In this document: positions 12,006 through 22,770 of the stretch, one piece after another
Position numbering within the stretch: position 1 is the stretch's first letter
Layout of the letters: each line of letters starts with the position of its first letter
NCBI RefSeq assembly: GCF_041381155.1
Contig: NC_091134.1
Span: 39,825,338 to 39,889,337, forward strand
From: Argopecten irradians
Lineage: Eukaryota; Mollusca; Bivalvia; Pectinida; Pectinidae
Direction: 5' to 3'
Length of the DNA: 64,000 nucleotides
Notes under the pieces: generated by a model
Databases searched by the model: none
What the model saw: the letters and a program-made list of their open reading frames with translations, nothing else
What the model was told of the DNA's origin: nothing
Position numbers and translations under genes: made by a program

Positions 12006-12997
12006 AGTATATCTTTTTTTCTATTTCATTCTATAAGGTACATCATTCCGATGACAACATATTATGATTCACGTTAGTCAATCAGCTGATATAAAGTAAT
12101 ATGTTTTGTCTCCCTGGAAAAAAAACCATTGACTTATACACAATACAGTTTTAAAAATTTATTCATATTTTCAAAATGATCAACTACTCGAAACAAAAAG
12201 GCAAACAGCTTTTTAAAAAAAATCTACAATAACATATGAGATATTGATGAACTAAATCAGAAAAAAACTGATATTCTGATACCATACAATCAGTTGACTG
12301 CTTCTAAAGCACTTACTTTTCTATCAAATATGTTGCCTGTTAGTGTAAGAGATAAAATGGAAATTTGTTTTTGATTTTTTTCTGCCGTCCCAGGAAATAT
12401 ACTTTAATATATATATATATATATAGAAATAAGAGTTTTAAAACACAGAATTCAGCGCTTTCTTTCGAGGGATGATTCAGAGCAGCAATGCAATAGTCAT
12501 GAAACACTTTTTCTTGTTTTAGGTTAAAAGGCAATAAAGGTAAATGGAAAACGAAAGTAAAATAAATGATAATAGATGATATAAATAAATCAAAAGTAGA
12601 ATTTGCAGCGTTATTCCTGACATATTGAATCATGATTTGAACTTGTCATCCTCCACAATTAATGTGACGTAAATTCATTTGTTAATTGAAATGTGTGATG
12701 CATATTTTCAATGATAACATAATGCTATGCTCACAACTACTTGAAGAAAAACGAAATTATTCAGATCAGGAACGCCATGAAACGATTTTCGTTACAATCA
12801 ATCTGACGAAAAGAGAAATGTTCTTATTCAAATTTACTCTGATTGTATTAATTATATGATTTTCATGCTGGTATTTAAGTTACTTCTTCGAAAAAATATA
12901 GTAACGTAAGCGATAAGTATATGACATGGTAATTTTCTGATGCAATCGATCCCTGTCCAACTTTATCCGAGTTATGTCTAATACATTAAAATTTATT

Positions 12998-13069
12998 AGC
13001 AGAGTGGCGCAGTGGAAGCGTGCTGGGCCCATAACCCAGAGGTCCGAGGATCGAAACCTCGCTCTGCTA
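12998..13069 (+). tRNA. tRNA-iMet: Initiator tRNA-Met (CAT), unit 10 copy A
   Basis: Identical body; TTTATT-type 5' context. Confidence 0.96.
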
Positions 13070-13265
13070 TCATAAATATTTTTCATTTTACTTTCTGCTT
13101 GAAAATGTAGATATTTAACTTTATATTTTACTTCACGTGAATACGTTGATAAACATATGGAAAATAAACCTGTTGGATTTCACGAATTTTAATTCTATAT
13201 TTTTGTCATTCCGACCTGTTGACGAACTAGAGCATTCTTATACATTTATATGTATAAAAGTAATA

Positions 13266-13337
13266 AGCAGAGTGGCGCAGTGGAAGCGTGCTGGGCCCAT
13301 AACCCAGAGGTCCGAGGATCGAAACCTCGCTCTGCTA
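13266..13337 (+). tRNA. tRNA-iMet: Initiator tRNA-Met (CAT), unit 10 copy B
   Basis: Identical body; T7 run followed by GATC, a variant seen otherwise only in unit 2. Confidence 0.96.
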
Positions 13338-14323
13338 AGTATATTTTTTTGATCTATTTCATTCTATAAGGTACATCATTCCGATGACAACATATTATGA
13401 TTCACGTTAGTCAATCAGCTGATATAAAGTAATATGTTTTGTCTCCCTGGAAAAAAACCCATTGACTTATACACAATACAGTTTTAAAAATTTATTCATA
13501 TTTTCAAAATGATCAACTACTCGAAACAAAAAGGCAAACAGCTTTTTAAAAAAAAAATCTACAATAACATATGAGATATTGATGAACTAAATCAGAAAAA
13601 ACTGATATTCTGATACCTTACAATCAGTTGACTGCTTCTAAAGCACTTACTTTTCTATCAAATATGTTGCCTGTTAGTGTAAGAGATAAAATGGAAATTT
13701 GTTTTTGATTTTTTTCTGCCGTTCCAGGAAATATACTTTAATATATATATAGAAATAAGAGTTTTAAAACACAGAATTCAGCACTTTCTTTTGAGGGATG
13801 ATTCAGAGCAGCAATGCAATAGTCATGAAACACTTTTTCTTGTTTTAGGTTAAAAGGCAATAAAGGTAAATGGAAAACGAAAGTAAAATAAATGATAATA
13901 GATGATATAAACAAATCACAAGTAGAATTTGCAGCGTTATTCCTGACATATTGAATCATGATTTGAACTTGTCATCCTCCACAATTAATGTGACGTAAAT
14001 TCATTTGTTAATTGAAATGTGTGATGCATATTTTCAATGATAACATAATGATATGCTCACAACTACTTGTAGAAAAACGAAATTATTCAGATCAGGAACG
14101 CCATGATACGATTTTCGTTACAATCAATCTGACGAAAAGAGAAATGTTCTTATTCAAATTTACTCTGATTGTACTAATTATATGATTTTCATGCTGGTAT
14201 TTAAGTAACTTCTTCGGAAAAATATAGTAACGTAAGCGATAAGTATATGACATGTTAATTTTCTGATGCAATCGATCCCTGTCCAACTTTATCGGAGTTA
14301 TGTCTAAATAATTAAAATTAATT

Positions 14324-14395
14324 AGCAGAGTGGCGCAGTGGAAGCGTGCTGGGCCCATAACCCAGAGGTCCGAGGATCGAAACCTCGCTCTGCTA
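14324..14395 (+). tRNA. tRNA-iMet: Initiator tRNA-Met (CAT), unit 11 copy A
   Basis: Identical body; TCAGAAAT-type 3' flank. Confidence 0.96.
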
Positions 14396-14591
14396 TCAGA
14401 AATATTTTTCATTTTTCTTTCAGCTTGAAAATGTAGATATTTAACTTTATATTTTACCTCACGTGAATACGTTGATAAACATATGGAAAATAAACCTGTT
14501 GGATTTAACGAATTTTAATTATATATTTTTGTCATTCCGACCTGTTGACGAACTAGAGCATTCTTATACATTTATATCTATAAAAGTAATA

Positions 14592-14663
14592 AGCAGAGTG
14601 GCGCAGTGGAAGCGTGCTGGGCCCATAACCCAGAGGTCCGAGGATCGAAACCTCGCTCTGCTA
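14592..14663 (+). tRNA. tRNA-iMet: Initiator tRNA-Met (CAT), unit 11 copy B
   Basis: Identical body; the upstream element reads ATCTATAAAAG rather than ATGTATAAAAG, shared only with unit 15. T8 terminator. Confidence 0.96.
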
Positions 14664-15645
14664 AGTATATTTTTTTTATCTATTTCATTCTATAAGGTAC
14701 ATCATTCCGATGACAACATATTATGATTCACGTTAGTCAATTAGCTGATATAAAGTAACATGTTTTGTCTCCCTGGAAAAAACATTGACTTATACACAAT
14801 ACAGTTTTAAAAATTTATTCATATTTTCAAAATGATCAACTACTCGAAACAAAAAGGCAAACAGCTTTTTAAAAAAAATCTACAACATATGAGATATTGA
14901 TGAACTAAATCAGAAAAAAACTGATAATCTGATACCTTACAATCAGTTGACTGCTTCTAAAGCACTTACTTTTCTATCAAATATGTTGCCTGTTAGTGTA
15001 AGAGATAAAATGGAAATTTGTTTTTGATTTTTTTCTGCCGTCACAGGAAATATACTTTAATATATATATATAGAAATAAGAGTTTTAAAACACAGAATTC
15101 AGCACTTTCTTTCGAGGGATGATTCAGAGCAGCAATGCAATAGTCATGAAACACTTTTTCTTGTTTTAGGTTAAAAGGCAATAAAGGTAAATGGAAAACG
15201 AAAGTAAAATAAATAGATAATTGATGATATAAACAAATCACAAGTAGAATTTGCAGCTTTACTCCTGACATATTAATACATGATTTGAACTTGTCATCCT
15301 TCACAATTAATGTGACGTAAATTCATTTGTTAATTGAAATGTGTGATGCATATTTTCAATGATAACATAATGCTATGCTCACAACTACTTGAAGAAAAAC
15401 GAAATTATTCAGATCAGGAACGCCATGAAACGATTTTCGTTACAATCAATCTGACGAAAAGAGAAATGTTCTTATTCAAATTTACTCTGATTGTACTAAT
15501 TATATGATTTTCATGCTGGTATTTAAGTAACTTCTTCGAAAAAATATAGTAACGTAAGCGATAAGTATATGACATGTTAATTTTCTGATGCAATCGATCC
15601 CTGTCCAACTTTATCGGAGTTATGTCTAATAAATTGAAATTAATT

Positions 15646-15717
15646 AGCAGAGTGGCGCAGTGGAAGCGTGCTGGGCCCATAACCCAGAGGTCCGAGGATC
15701 GAAACCTCGCTCTGCTA
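15646..15717 (+). tRNA. tRNA-iMet: Initiator tRNA-Met (CAT), unit 12 copy A
   Basis: Identical body; T5 run follows. Confidence 0.96.
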
Positions 15718-15914
15718 TCATAAATATTTTTCATTTTTCTTTCAGCTTGAAAATGTAGATATTTAACTTTATATTTTACCTCACGTGAATACGTTGATAA
15801 ACATATGGAAAATAAACCTGTTGGATTTCACGAATTTTGATTTCTATATTTTTGTCATTCCGACCTGTTGACGAACTAGAGCATTCTTATACATTTATAT
15901 GTATAAAAGTAATA

Positions 15915-15986
15915 AGCAGAGTGGCGCAGTGGAAGCGTGCTGGGCCCATAACCCAGAGGTCCGAGGATCGAAACCTCGCTCTGCTA
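15915..15986 (+). tRNA. tRNA-iMet: Initiator tRNA-Met (CAT), unit 12 copy B
   Basis: Identical body, 197 nt after copy A; T8 terminator. Confidence 0.96.
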
Positions 15987-16985
15987 AGTATATTTTTTTT
16001 ATCTATTTCATTCAATAAGGTACATCATTCCGATGACAACATATTATGATTCACGTTAGTCAATTAGCTGATATAAAGTAACATGTTTTGTCTCCCTGGA
16101 AAAAACATTGACTTATACACAATACAGTTTTAAAAATTTATTCATATTTTCAAAATGATCAACTACTCGAAACAAAAAGGCAAACAGCTTTTAAAAAAAA
16201 TCGACAATAACATATGAGATATTGATGAACTAAATCAGAAAAAAAAACTGATATTCTGATACCTTACAATCAGTTGACTGCTTCTAAAGCACTTACTTTT
16301 CTATCAAATATGTTGCCTGTTAGTGTAAGAGATAAAATGGAAATTTGTTTTTGATTTTGTTCTGCCGTCCCAGGAAATATACTTTAATATATATATATAT
16401 GTATATATATATAGAAATAAGAGTTTTAAAACACAGAATTCAGCGCTTTCTTTCGAGGGATGATTCAGAGCAGCAATGCAATAGTCATGAAACACTTTTT
16501 CTTGTTTTAGGTTAAAAGGCAATAAAGGTAAATGGAAAACGAAAGTAAAATAAATGATAATAGATGATATAAATAAATCAAAAGTAGAATTTGCAGCGTT
16601 ATTCCTGACATATTGAATCATGATTTGAACTTGTCATCCTCCACAATTAATGTGACGTAAATTTATTTGTTAATTAAAATGTGTGATGCATATTTTCAAT
16701 GATAACATAATGCTATGCTCACAACTACTTGAAGAAAAACGAAATTATTCAGATCAGGAACGCCATGAAACGATTTTCGTTACAATCAATCTGACGAAAA
16801 GAGAAATGTTCTTATTCAAATTTACTCTGATTATATTAATTATATGATTTTCATGCTGGTATTTAAGTAACTTCTTCGAAAAAATATAGTAACGTAAGCG
16901 ATAAGTATATGACATGGTAATTTTCTGATGCAATCGATCCCTGTCCAACTTTATCGGAGTTATGTCTAATAAATTGAAATTAATT

Positions 16986-17057
16986 AGCAGAGTGGCGCAG
17001 TGGAAGCGTGCTGGGCCCATAACCCAGAGGTCCGAGGATCGAAACCTCGCTCTGCTA
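16986..17057 (+). tRNA. tRNA-iMet: Initiator tRNA-Met (CAT), unit 13 copy A
   Basis: Identical body; TCAGAAAT-type 3' flank. Confidence 0.96.
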
Positions 17058-17253
17058 TCAGAAATATTTTTCATTTTTCTTTCAGCTTGAAAATGTAGAT
17101 ATTTAACTTTATATTTTACCTCGTGTGAATACGTTGATAAACATATGGAAAATAAACCTGTTGGATTTCACGAATTTTAATTCTATATTTTTGTCATTCC
17201 GACCTGTTGACGAACTAGAGCATTCTTATACATTTATATGTATAAAAGTAATA

Positions 17254-17325
17254 AGCAGAGTGGCGCAGTGGAAGCGTGCTGGGCCCATAACCCAGAGGTC
17301 CGAGGATCGAAACCTCGCTCTGCTA
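17254..17325 (+). tRNA. tRNA-iMet: Initiator tRNA-Met (CAT), unit 13 copy B
   Basis: Identical body; T9 terminator. Confidence 0.96.
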
Positions 17326-18318
17326 AGTATATATTTTTTTTTCTATTTCATTCTATAAGGTACATCATTCCGATGACAACATATTATGATTCACGTTAGT
17401 CAATCAGCTGATATAAAGTAACATGTTTTGTCTCCCTGGAAAAAACCATTGACTTATACACAATACAGTTTTAAAAATTTATTCATATTTTCAAAATGAT
17501 CAACTACTCGAAACAAAAAGGCAAACAGCTTTTTAAAAAAAATCTACAATAACATATGAGATATTGATGAACTAAATCAGAAAAAAACTGATATTCTGAT
17601 ACCATACAATCAGTTGACTGCTTCTAAAGCACTTACTTTTCTATCAAATATGTTGCCTGTTAGTTTAAGAGATAAAATGGAAATTTGTTTTTGATTTTGT
17701 TCTGCCGTCCCAGGAAATATACTTTAATATATATATATATATATATAGAAATAAGAGTTTTAAAACACAGAATTCAGCGCTTTCTTTCGAGGGATGATTC
17801 AGAGCAGCAATGCAATAGTCATGAAACACTTTTTCTTGTTTTAGGTTAAAAGGCAATAAAGGTAAATGGAAAACGAAAGTAAAATAAATGATAATAGATG
17901 ATATAAATAAATCAAAAGTAGAATTTGCAGCGTTATTCCTGACATATTGAATCATGATTTGAACTTGTCATCCTCCACAATTAATGTGACGTAAATTCAT
18001 TTGTTAATTGAAATGTGTGATGCATATTTTCAATGATAACATAATGCTATGCTCACAACTACTTGTAGAAAAACGAAATTATTCAGATCAGGAACGCCAT
18101 GAAACGATTTTCGTTACAATCAATCTGACGAAAAGAGAAATGTTCTTATTCAAATTTACTCTGATTGTACTAATTATGATTTTCATGCTGGTATTTAAGT
18201 AACTTCTTCGAAAAAATATAGTAACGTAAGCGATAAGTATATGACATGGTAATTTTCTGATGCAATCGATCCCTGTCCAACTTTATCCGAGTTATGTCTA
18301 ACAAATTAAAAATTAATT

Positions 18319-18390
18319 AGCAGAGTGGCGCAGTGGAAGCGTGCTGGGCCCATAACCCAGAGGTCCGAGGATCGAAACCTCGCTCTGCTA
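18319..18390 (+). tRNA. tRNA-iMet: Initiator tRNA-Met (CAT), unit 14 copy A
   Basis: Identical body; TCAGAAAT-type 3' flank. Confidence 0.96.
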
Positions 18391-18586
18391 TCAGAAATAT
18401 TTTTCATTTTTCTTTCAGCTTGAAAATGTAGATATTTAACTTTATATTTTACCTCACGTGAATACGTTGATAAACATATGGAAAATAAACCTGTTGGATT
18501 TCACGAATTTTAATTATATATTTTTGTCATTCCGACCTGTTGACGAACTAGAGCATTCTTATACATTTATATGTATAAAAGTAATA

Positions 18587-18658
18587 AGCAGAGTGGCGCA
18601 GTGGAAGCGTGCTGGGCCCATAACCCAGAGGTCCGAGGATCGAAACCTCGCTCTGCTA
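18587..18658 (+). tRNA. tRNA-iMet: Initiator tRNA-Met (CAT), unit 14 copy B
   Basis: Identical body; T7 terminator. Confidence 0.96.
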
Positions 18659-19644
18659 AGTATATCTTTTTTTCTATTTCATTCTATAAGGTACATCATT
18701 CCGATGACAACATATTATGATTCACGTTAGTCAATTAGCTGATATAAAGTAACATGTTTTGTCTCCCTGGAAAAAACATTGACTTATACACAATACAGTT
18801 TTAAAAATTTATTCATATTTTCAAAATGATCAACTACTCGAAACAAAAAGGCAAACAGTTTTTTTTTTTAAAAAAATCTACAATAACATATGAGATATTG
18901 ATGAACTAAATCAGAAAAAAACTGATATTCTGATACCATACAATCAGTTGACTGCTTCTAAAGCACTTACTTTTCTATCAAATATGTTGCCTGTTAGTTT
19001 AAGAGATAAAATGGAAATTTGTTTTTGATTTTGTCCTGCCGTTCCAGGAAATATACTTTAATATATATATAGAAATAAGAGTTTTAAAACACAGAATTCA
19101 GCACTTTCTTTTGAGGGATGATTCAGAGCAGCAATGCAATAGTCATGAAACACTTTTTCTTGTTTTAGGTTAAAAGGCAATAAAGGTAAATGGAAAACGA
19201 AAGTAAAATAAATAGATAATTGATGATATAAACAAATCAGAAGTAGAATTTGCAGCTTTACTCCTGACATATTAATACATGATTTGAACTTGTCATTCTT
19301 CACAATTAATGTGACGTAAATTCATTTGTTAATTGAAATGTGTGATGCATATTTTCAATGATAACATAATGCTATGCTCACAACTACTTGTAGAAAAACG
19401 AAATTATTCAGATCAGGAATGCCATGAAACGATTTTCGTTACAATCAATCTGACGAAAAGAGAAATGTTCTTATTCAAATTTACTCTGATTGTATTAATT
19501 ATATGATTTTCATGCTGGTATTTAAGTTACTTCTTCGAAAAAATATAGTAACGTAAGCGATAAGTATATGACATGGTAATTTTCTGATGCAATCGATCCC
19601 TGTCCAACTTTATCCGAGTTATGTCTAATACATTGAAATTTATT

Positions 19645-19716
19645 AGCAGAGTGGCGCAGTGGAAGCGTGCTGGGCCCATAACCCAGAGGTCCGAGGATCG
19701 AAACCTCGCTCTGCTA
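19645..19716 (+). tRNA. tRNA-iMet: Initiator tRNA-Met (CAT), unit 15 copy A
   Basis: Identical body; last intact gene of the array on this strand. Confidence 0.96.
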
Positions 19717-19912
19717 TCATAAATATTTTTCATTTTACTTTCTGCTTGAAAATGTAGATATTTAACTTTATATTTTACTTCACGTGAATACGTTGATAAA
19801 CATATGGAAAATAAACCTGTTGGATTTCACGAATTTTAATTCTATATTTTTGTCATTCCGACCTGTTGATGAACTAGAGCATTCTTATACATTTATATCT
19901 ATAAAAGTAATA

Positions 19913-19984
19913 AGCAGAGTGGCGCAGTGGAAGCGTGCTTGGTCTATAACCCAGAGGTCCGAGGATCGAAACCTCGCTCTGCTA
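19913..19984 (+). pseudogene. Decayed tRNA-iMet at the array edge, anticodon changed to TAT
   Basis: Length is still 72 nt, but the anticodon arm reads CTTGGTCTATAACCCAG instead of CTGGGCCCATAACCCAG. Three substitutions break the third anticodon-stem pair (now T opposite C), change loop position 32 from C to T, and turn the anticodon CAT into TAT. Both promoter boxes, the acceptor stem and the T arm are unchanged. The 3' flank has only a TTT run where all other B copies have six to ten Ts, so termination should be poor. A tRNA with anticodon UAU would read AUA (Ile), but the body is that of an initiator, so a pseudogene is the simplest reading. Confidence 0.8.
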
Positions 19985-20066
19985 AGCATATCTTTACTCA
20001 CTTTATCATTCAATTAAGTACATCATTCCGATGACAACACAAAATTATTCAAGTTTGCTGATTAGC

Positions 20067-20390
20067 CAAATAGCGACCCAAAAATATATACTTTATATAT
20101 ATAATTAGAAATAAGATTTCTAAAACACAGAATTCAGCACTTTCTTTCGAAGGAGTCAGAGCAGCAATACAATAGTTAGTTAACGCTTTTTATTGTATCA
20201 GATAAAAGGCAAATGGAAAATAAAAGTAAAATAAATAGATAATAGATAATGAGGAAAAAAAATCAAAAGTGGAATTTGCAGCGTTATTGCTATTTCATTG
20301 CGACACCTGACACATTCAATCGCCTTATCATTTAATTTAACTGATCCTAAGACACTTATCTTTCTAACAAAATTTCTGTCAAGTTTCATC
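20067..20390 (+). repeat. Decayed and rearranged partial array unit at the right edge
   Basis: About 20,085-20,300 aligns with the unit spacer (TA tract, AACACAGAATTCAGCACTTT, the run ending GCAGCGTTATT) with many substitutions. About 20,335-20,385 resembles an earlier part of the unit (CTTCTAAAGCACTTACTTTTC), so the pieces are out of the normal order. This marks an old array boundary no longer homogenised with the rest. Confidence 0.7.
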
Positions 20391-20678
20391 GTTGATTTTC
20401 AAAACGTACAAGAACAATACACGGATAGATATTCTATTAATGCATATTGATATGTTTTTACTGAAAGTATTGATTATTAAGTAAGATTGTTTCCATGGAA
20501 AAACGTTCAGTTATACTATATATACGTTCAGGAACAACAAAAACAGAATTTGCTTCTATTTCCTATAGGCGATAATGTTAGCGTTGCTGCCATTGTTGTT
20601 GAATGTAGTTCATAAAAACAGTAATTTAAAATTTGACCAATTGTTGATGATTTTGTGGTATAATTACATTGATACCCG

Positions 20679-20694
20679 GAGTGGCGCATAGGAA
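20679..20694 (+). pseudogene. Possible 5' relic of a tRNA-iMet
   Basis: GAGTGGCGCA, ten bases identical to positions 5-14 of the array tRNA, is followed by TAGGAA where the tRNA has GTGGAA. No anticodon or T arm follows. The location between the array edge and the inverted copy makes a decayed copy plausible; chance cannot be excluded. Confidence 0.35.
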
Positions 20695-20973
20695 CCTCTC
20701 CTCCACCCCCTTAACTGACATGTGTGAAAATTATTCCGACCGTTCAAATGTATAACAGAATAACAGAAAAACTGAAAGTATATTTGTTTAAAATATCTTT
20801 CAGTGGATCTAATTAAATACAATGATACGAATTAGTCTTTTGGTTAAATTCGTTACTTAATTTGTATAGAATTTATATCTTGTCGCTACCAACTGTTTGA
20901 CGAGAGAACGACATTTTTGATATTGTATTTTACATGTTGATCTAATTTATATCAGTTTAAGTTGATAATAGAG

Positions 20974-20980
20974 AAAAAAA
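20974..20980 (-). terminator. RNA polymerase III T7 terminator of the inverted tRNA-iMet
   Basis: A run of seven Ts on the minus strand begins six bases past the tRNA 3' end. Confidence 0.8.
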
Positions 20981-20986
20981 TCAAGC

Positions 20987-21058
20987 TAGCAGAGCGAGGT
21001 TTCGATCCTCGGACCTCTGGGTTATGGGCCCAGCACGCTTCCACTGCGCCACTCTGCT
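20987..21058 (-). tRNA. tRNA-iMet: Solitary initiator tRNA-Met (CAT), opposite orientation
   Basis: The reverse complement is identical in all 72 positions to the array copies. It lies about 1.0 kb past the last array tRNA and has its own T7 terminator. Its flanks do not match those of copy A or copy B: the upstream TATAAAA and the AATTAATT context are both absent. Full identity of the body with unrelated flanks points to purifying selection or gene conversion acting on the tRNA alone. Confidence 0.96.
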
Positions 21059-21208
21059 ATTGAACTACTGAGAGATAAAATATTTGTATTGACATTGAAT
21101 ACGGATCGATTGCATCAGGCAATACAATATGCGTAATTACTATATGCAGGATCGTATGTACGTGGTTACAGTGTTCGAGTTGCCTCCCTTCCCACATCAA
21201 TATAGTAA

Positions 21209-21286
21209 GTAGTTTTATGTAGATGAATGTGAATGAGAAGTTGATAAGTAGTTTTATGTAGATGAATGTGAATGAGAAGTTGATAA
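21209..21286. repeat. Perfect 39-bp tandem duplication
   Basis: Two adjacent identical 39-bp copies beginning GTAGTTTTATGTAGATG, at 21,209-21,247 and 21,248-21,286. Confidence 0.95.
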
Positions 21287-22250
21287 ATCGTTATATTATT
21301 ATTCATGAAACTAAGGGTAATATTAGAGCATTAAATCTGCTTTGAAAATACAAATATTTTAGAAACATTGCATAGATAAAGAAAAACTATATTTATAAAA
21401 ATTAGGTCTATTAAAAATCAGGTCTATTAAAAAACGCAAAAACGCCCAATAGAGTAAATGTATTGGATCCTGTATTTATAGATGTTTTGAATTAAGCTAG
21501 ATAGATTGGTATATAATAGGTCGGTTATGACACTGTACTTTAGCGTTGAAGCTGACTAAAACTGATTTCTTTTACCCAGTAATCGTAAATCAGCTTTAAA
21601 ATTACCCGTGACAGCTCACTAAGATATATCGAGGATTGGAAATACCATCACATTATGCTTGTTTCTTACAATACACAAAACATATTATTTAGATCATTAC
21701 TATCATATCAATCGATGAATCATGACCATATTTTGATATTCAGGAATCTCTGCGATTTCATCAATCTTTTATCTGAATAACCCCAAACAAATTGTTTATA
21801 TCGCTTATAATAGACTACCTTATACAGCTATTCATCTCCATTGATATTGCACAGATGTTAAGGCTATTTTTATACAAATTTCATATATATATGCAAATGA
21901 AATATACAAAAGTGATATTTATGAACTCGTCATAGTTTTCTCTTGGTGTCAAGTGGGACGAAGGAGTTTGAAATGATTTGGAAAGTTATTGTTGAATATA
22001 GAGTATGTCACGTCTGCTATTCCTCGTTCCATTTTCTATGTTTATAGATCTTTGCTCGACGTGTCCCGGGTCCGTCTGGTCCTGGCTTTTGTTATACTTG
22101 GTTTTAAATTAAGTAATTTTATTCAAAAGATAACCCAAGATCAGTCAGAATTTCTATTATGATAATAAATTTTATTAAGGATTAGGATAAACACAATTTC
22201 ACAAGGTAGAAAATACTTATATATCTTATCTCTATAACATGGACACTGTT

Positions 22251-22290
22251 GGCGATTATTGGCGAATATTGGCGAATTTTGGCGAAATTT
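22251..22290. repeat. 10-bp tandem repeat, four copies
   Basis: GGCGATTATT, GGCGAATATT, GGCGAATTTT and GGCGAAATTT stand in series. The TTTTGGCGAAA junction weakly resembles an E2F site. Confidence 0.9.
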
Positions 22291-22641
22291 CCAAATTAGA
22301 TAATATCTATATAGTTACCGACTCCGAGGATATGAGAGTACCGTTTTTATAAAACTATTTACTTACATTGTAAGAAAATACTATGAAACTTGAGGATTGG
22401 AGAATAAAAATGGCGATCGATTCTAAATGTTTGTTTACAAAGTGAATTTCATAGATTATTATAATTGTTCTTTATACAAGAACTCTAATAATCACCTGCT
22501 CGTCACGTCCCATCTTTGTATTACACGGGGGTATGATCTGCACAAGGTATTGAAGGCTAACTTGAGAGATTCAAGTTATCTCTTGAGAGGAGTAAATCGC
22601 TCTGCTCGAAAATACCGCGGGTCGCAACTTTTATAGTAAAA

Positions 22642-22765
22642 TTTTCCCGCACCTAATTCTGATTGGTCAATTATAGAAATTGATGACGTAATTAAACTCG
22701 GAACTCTTTAACAGTGATATGGATAAAATCCGAGAGATCCGAATGTAAAGTAAACAATATGGCGG
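22642..22765 (+). promoter_or_regulatory. Promoter-like motif cluster (E2F, CCAAT, CRE, YY1-like)
   Basis: Within about 125 bp are TTTTCCCGC (E2F-type, 22,642-22,650), GATTGGTCA (inverted CCAAT, from 22,661), TGACGTAA (CRE/ATF-type, 22,684-22,691) and AATATGGCGG (YY1-type, 22,756-22,765). The last overlaps an ATG that opens a 21-codon frame (MAEQMLVELH...). A donor-like GGTAAGTAAA lies near 22,900. No downstream coding exons are recognised, so a target gene is unknown; a non-coding first exon or an unexpressed chance cluster are both possible. Confidence 0.35.
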
Positions 22766-22770
22766 AGCAG

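Larger units (their letters stand above)
1..20066 (+). repeat. Tandem array of 15 units, each with two initiator tRNA genes
   Basis: Fifteen head-to-tail units begin at a shared GATCAACTACTCGAAAC landmark at 1, 1335, 2853, 4192, 5516, 6841, 8183, 9525, 10855, 12178, 13511, 14834, 16157, 17498 and 18828. Apart from unit 2 (1,518 bp) they are 1,323 to 1,342 bp long. Each has a long spacer with a variable TA microsatellite, tRNA copy A, a spacer of about 196 nt and tRNA copy B with a T-run. Units differ by scattered substitutions and TA-length changes, so they are real separate copies rather than one sequence repeated by an assembler. The array continues beyond the left edge because position 1 is already at the landmark. 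The right edge is near 20,066, where the sequence after the last tRNA loses similarity to the consensus. Copies of open frames in the spacer drift in frame and length and do not look coding. Confidence 0.97.
21059..22640. other. Intergenic, no gene seen
   Basis: No supported coding exon. Contains a 39-bp direct duplication at 21,209-21,286 and a 10-bp tandem repeat at 22,251-22,290; otherwise AT-rich unique sequence. Confidence 0.5.

Noticed and set aside
142-19303. Recurrent minus-strand open frames of 64-106 codons in every array unit (MIQYVRNNAANST... and MKNIYDSRARF... types)
   Set aside because: They recur because the DNA repeats. Their ends vary with the TA microsatellite and single-base indels, starts differ between units, and the second type runs through the antisense of tRNA copy A.
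1027-20017. Plus-strand frames containing SRVAQWKRAGPITQRSEDRN
   Set aside because: This peptide is simply the translation of tRNA copy B and its flanks.
1-20066. Array as CRISPR or as pure assembly duplication
   Set aside because: Repeats are 1.3 kb with tRNA genes, not short spacers and repeats; and units carry distinct combinations of variants, so they are not one sequence copied by error.
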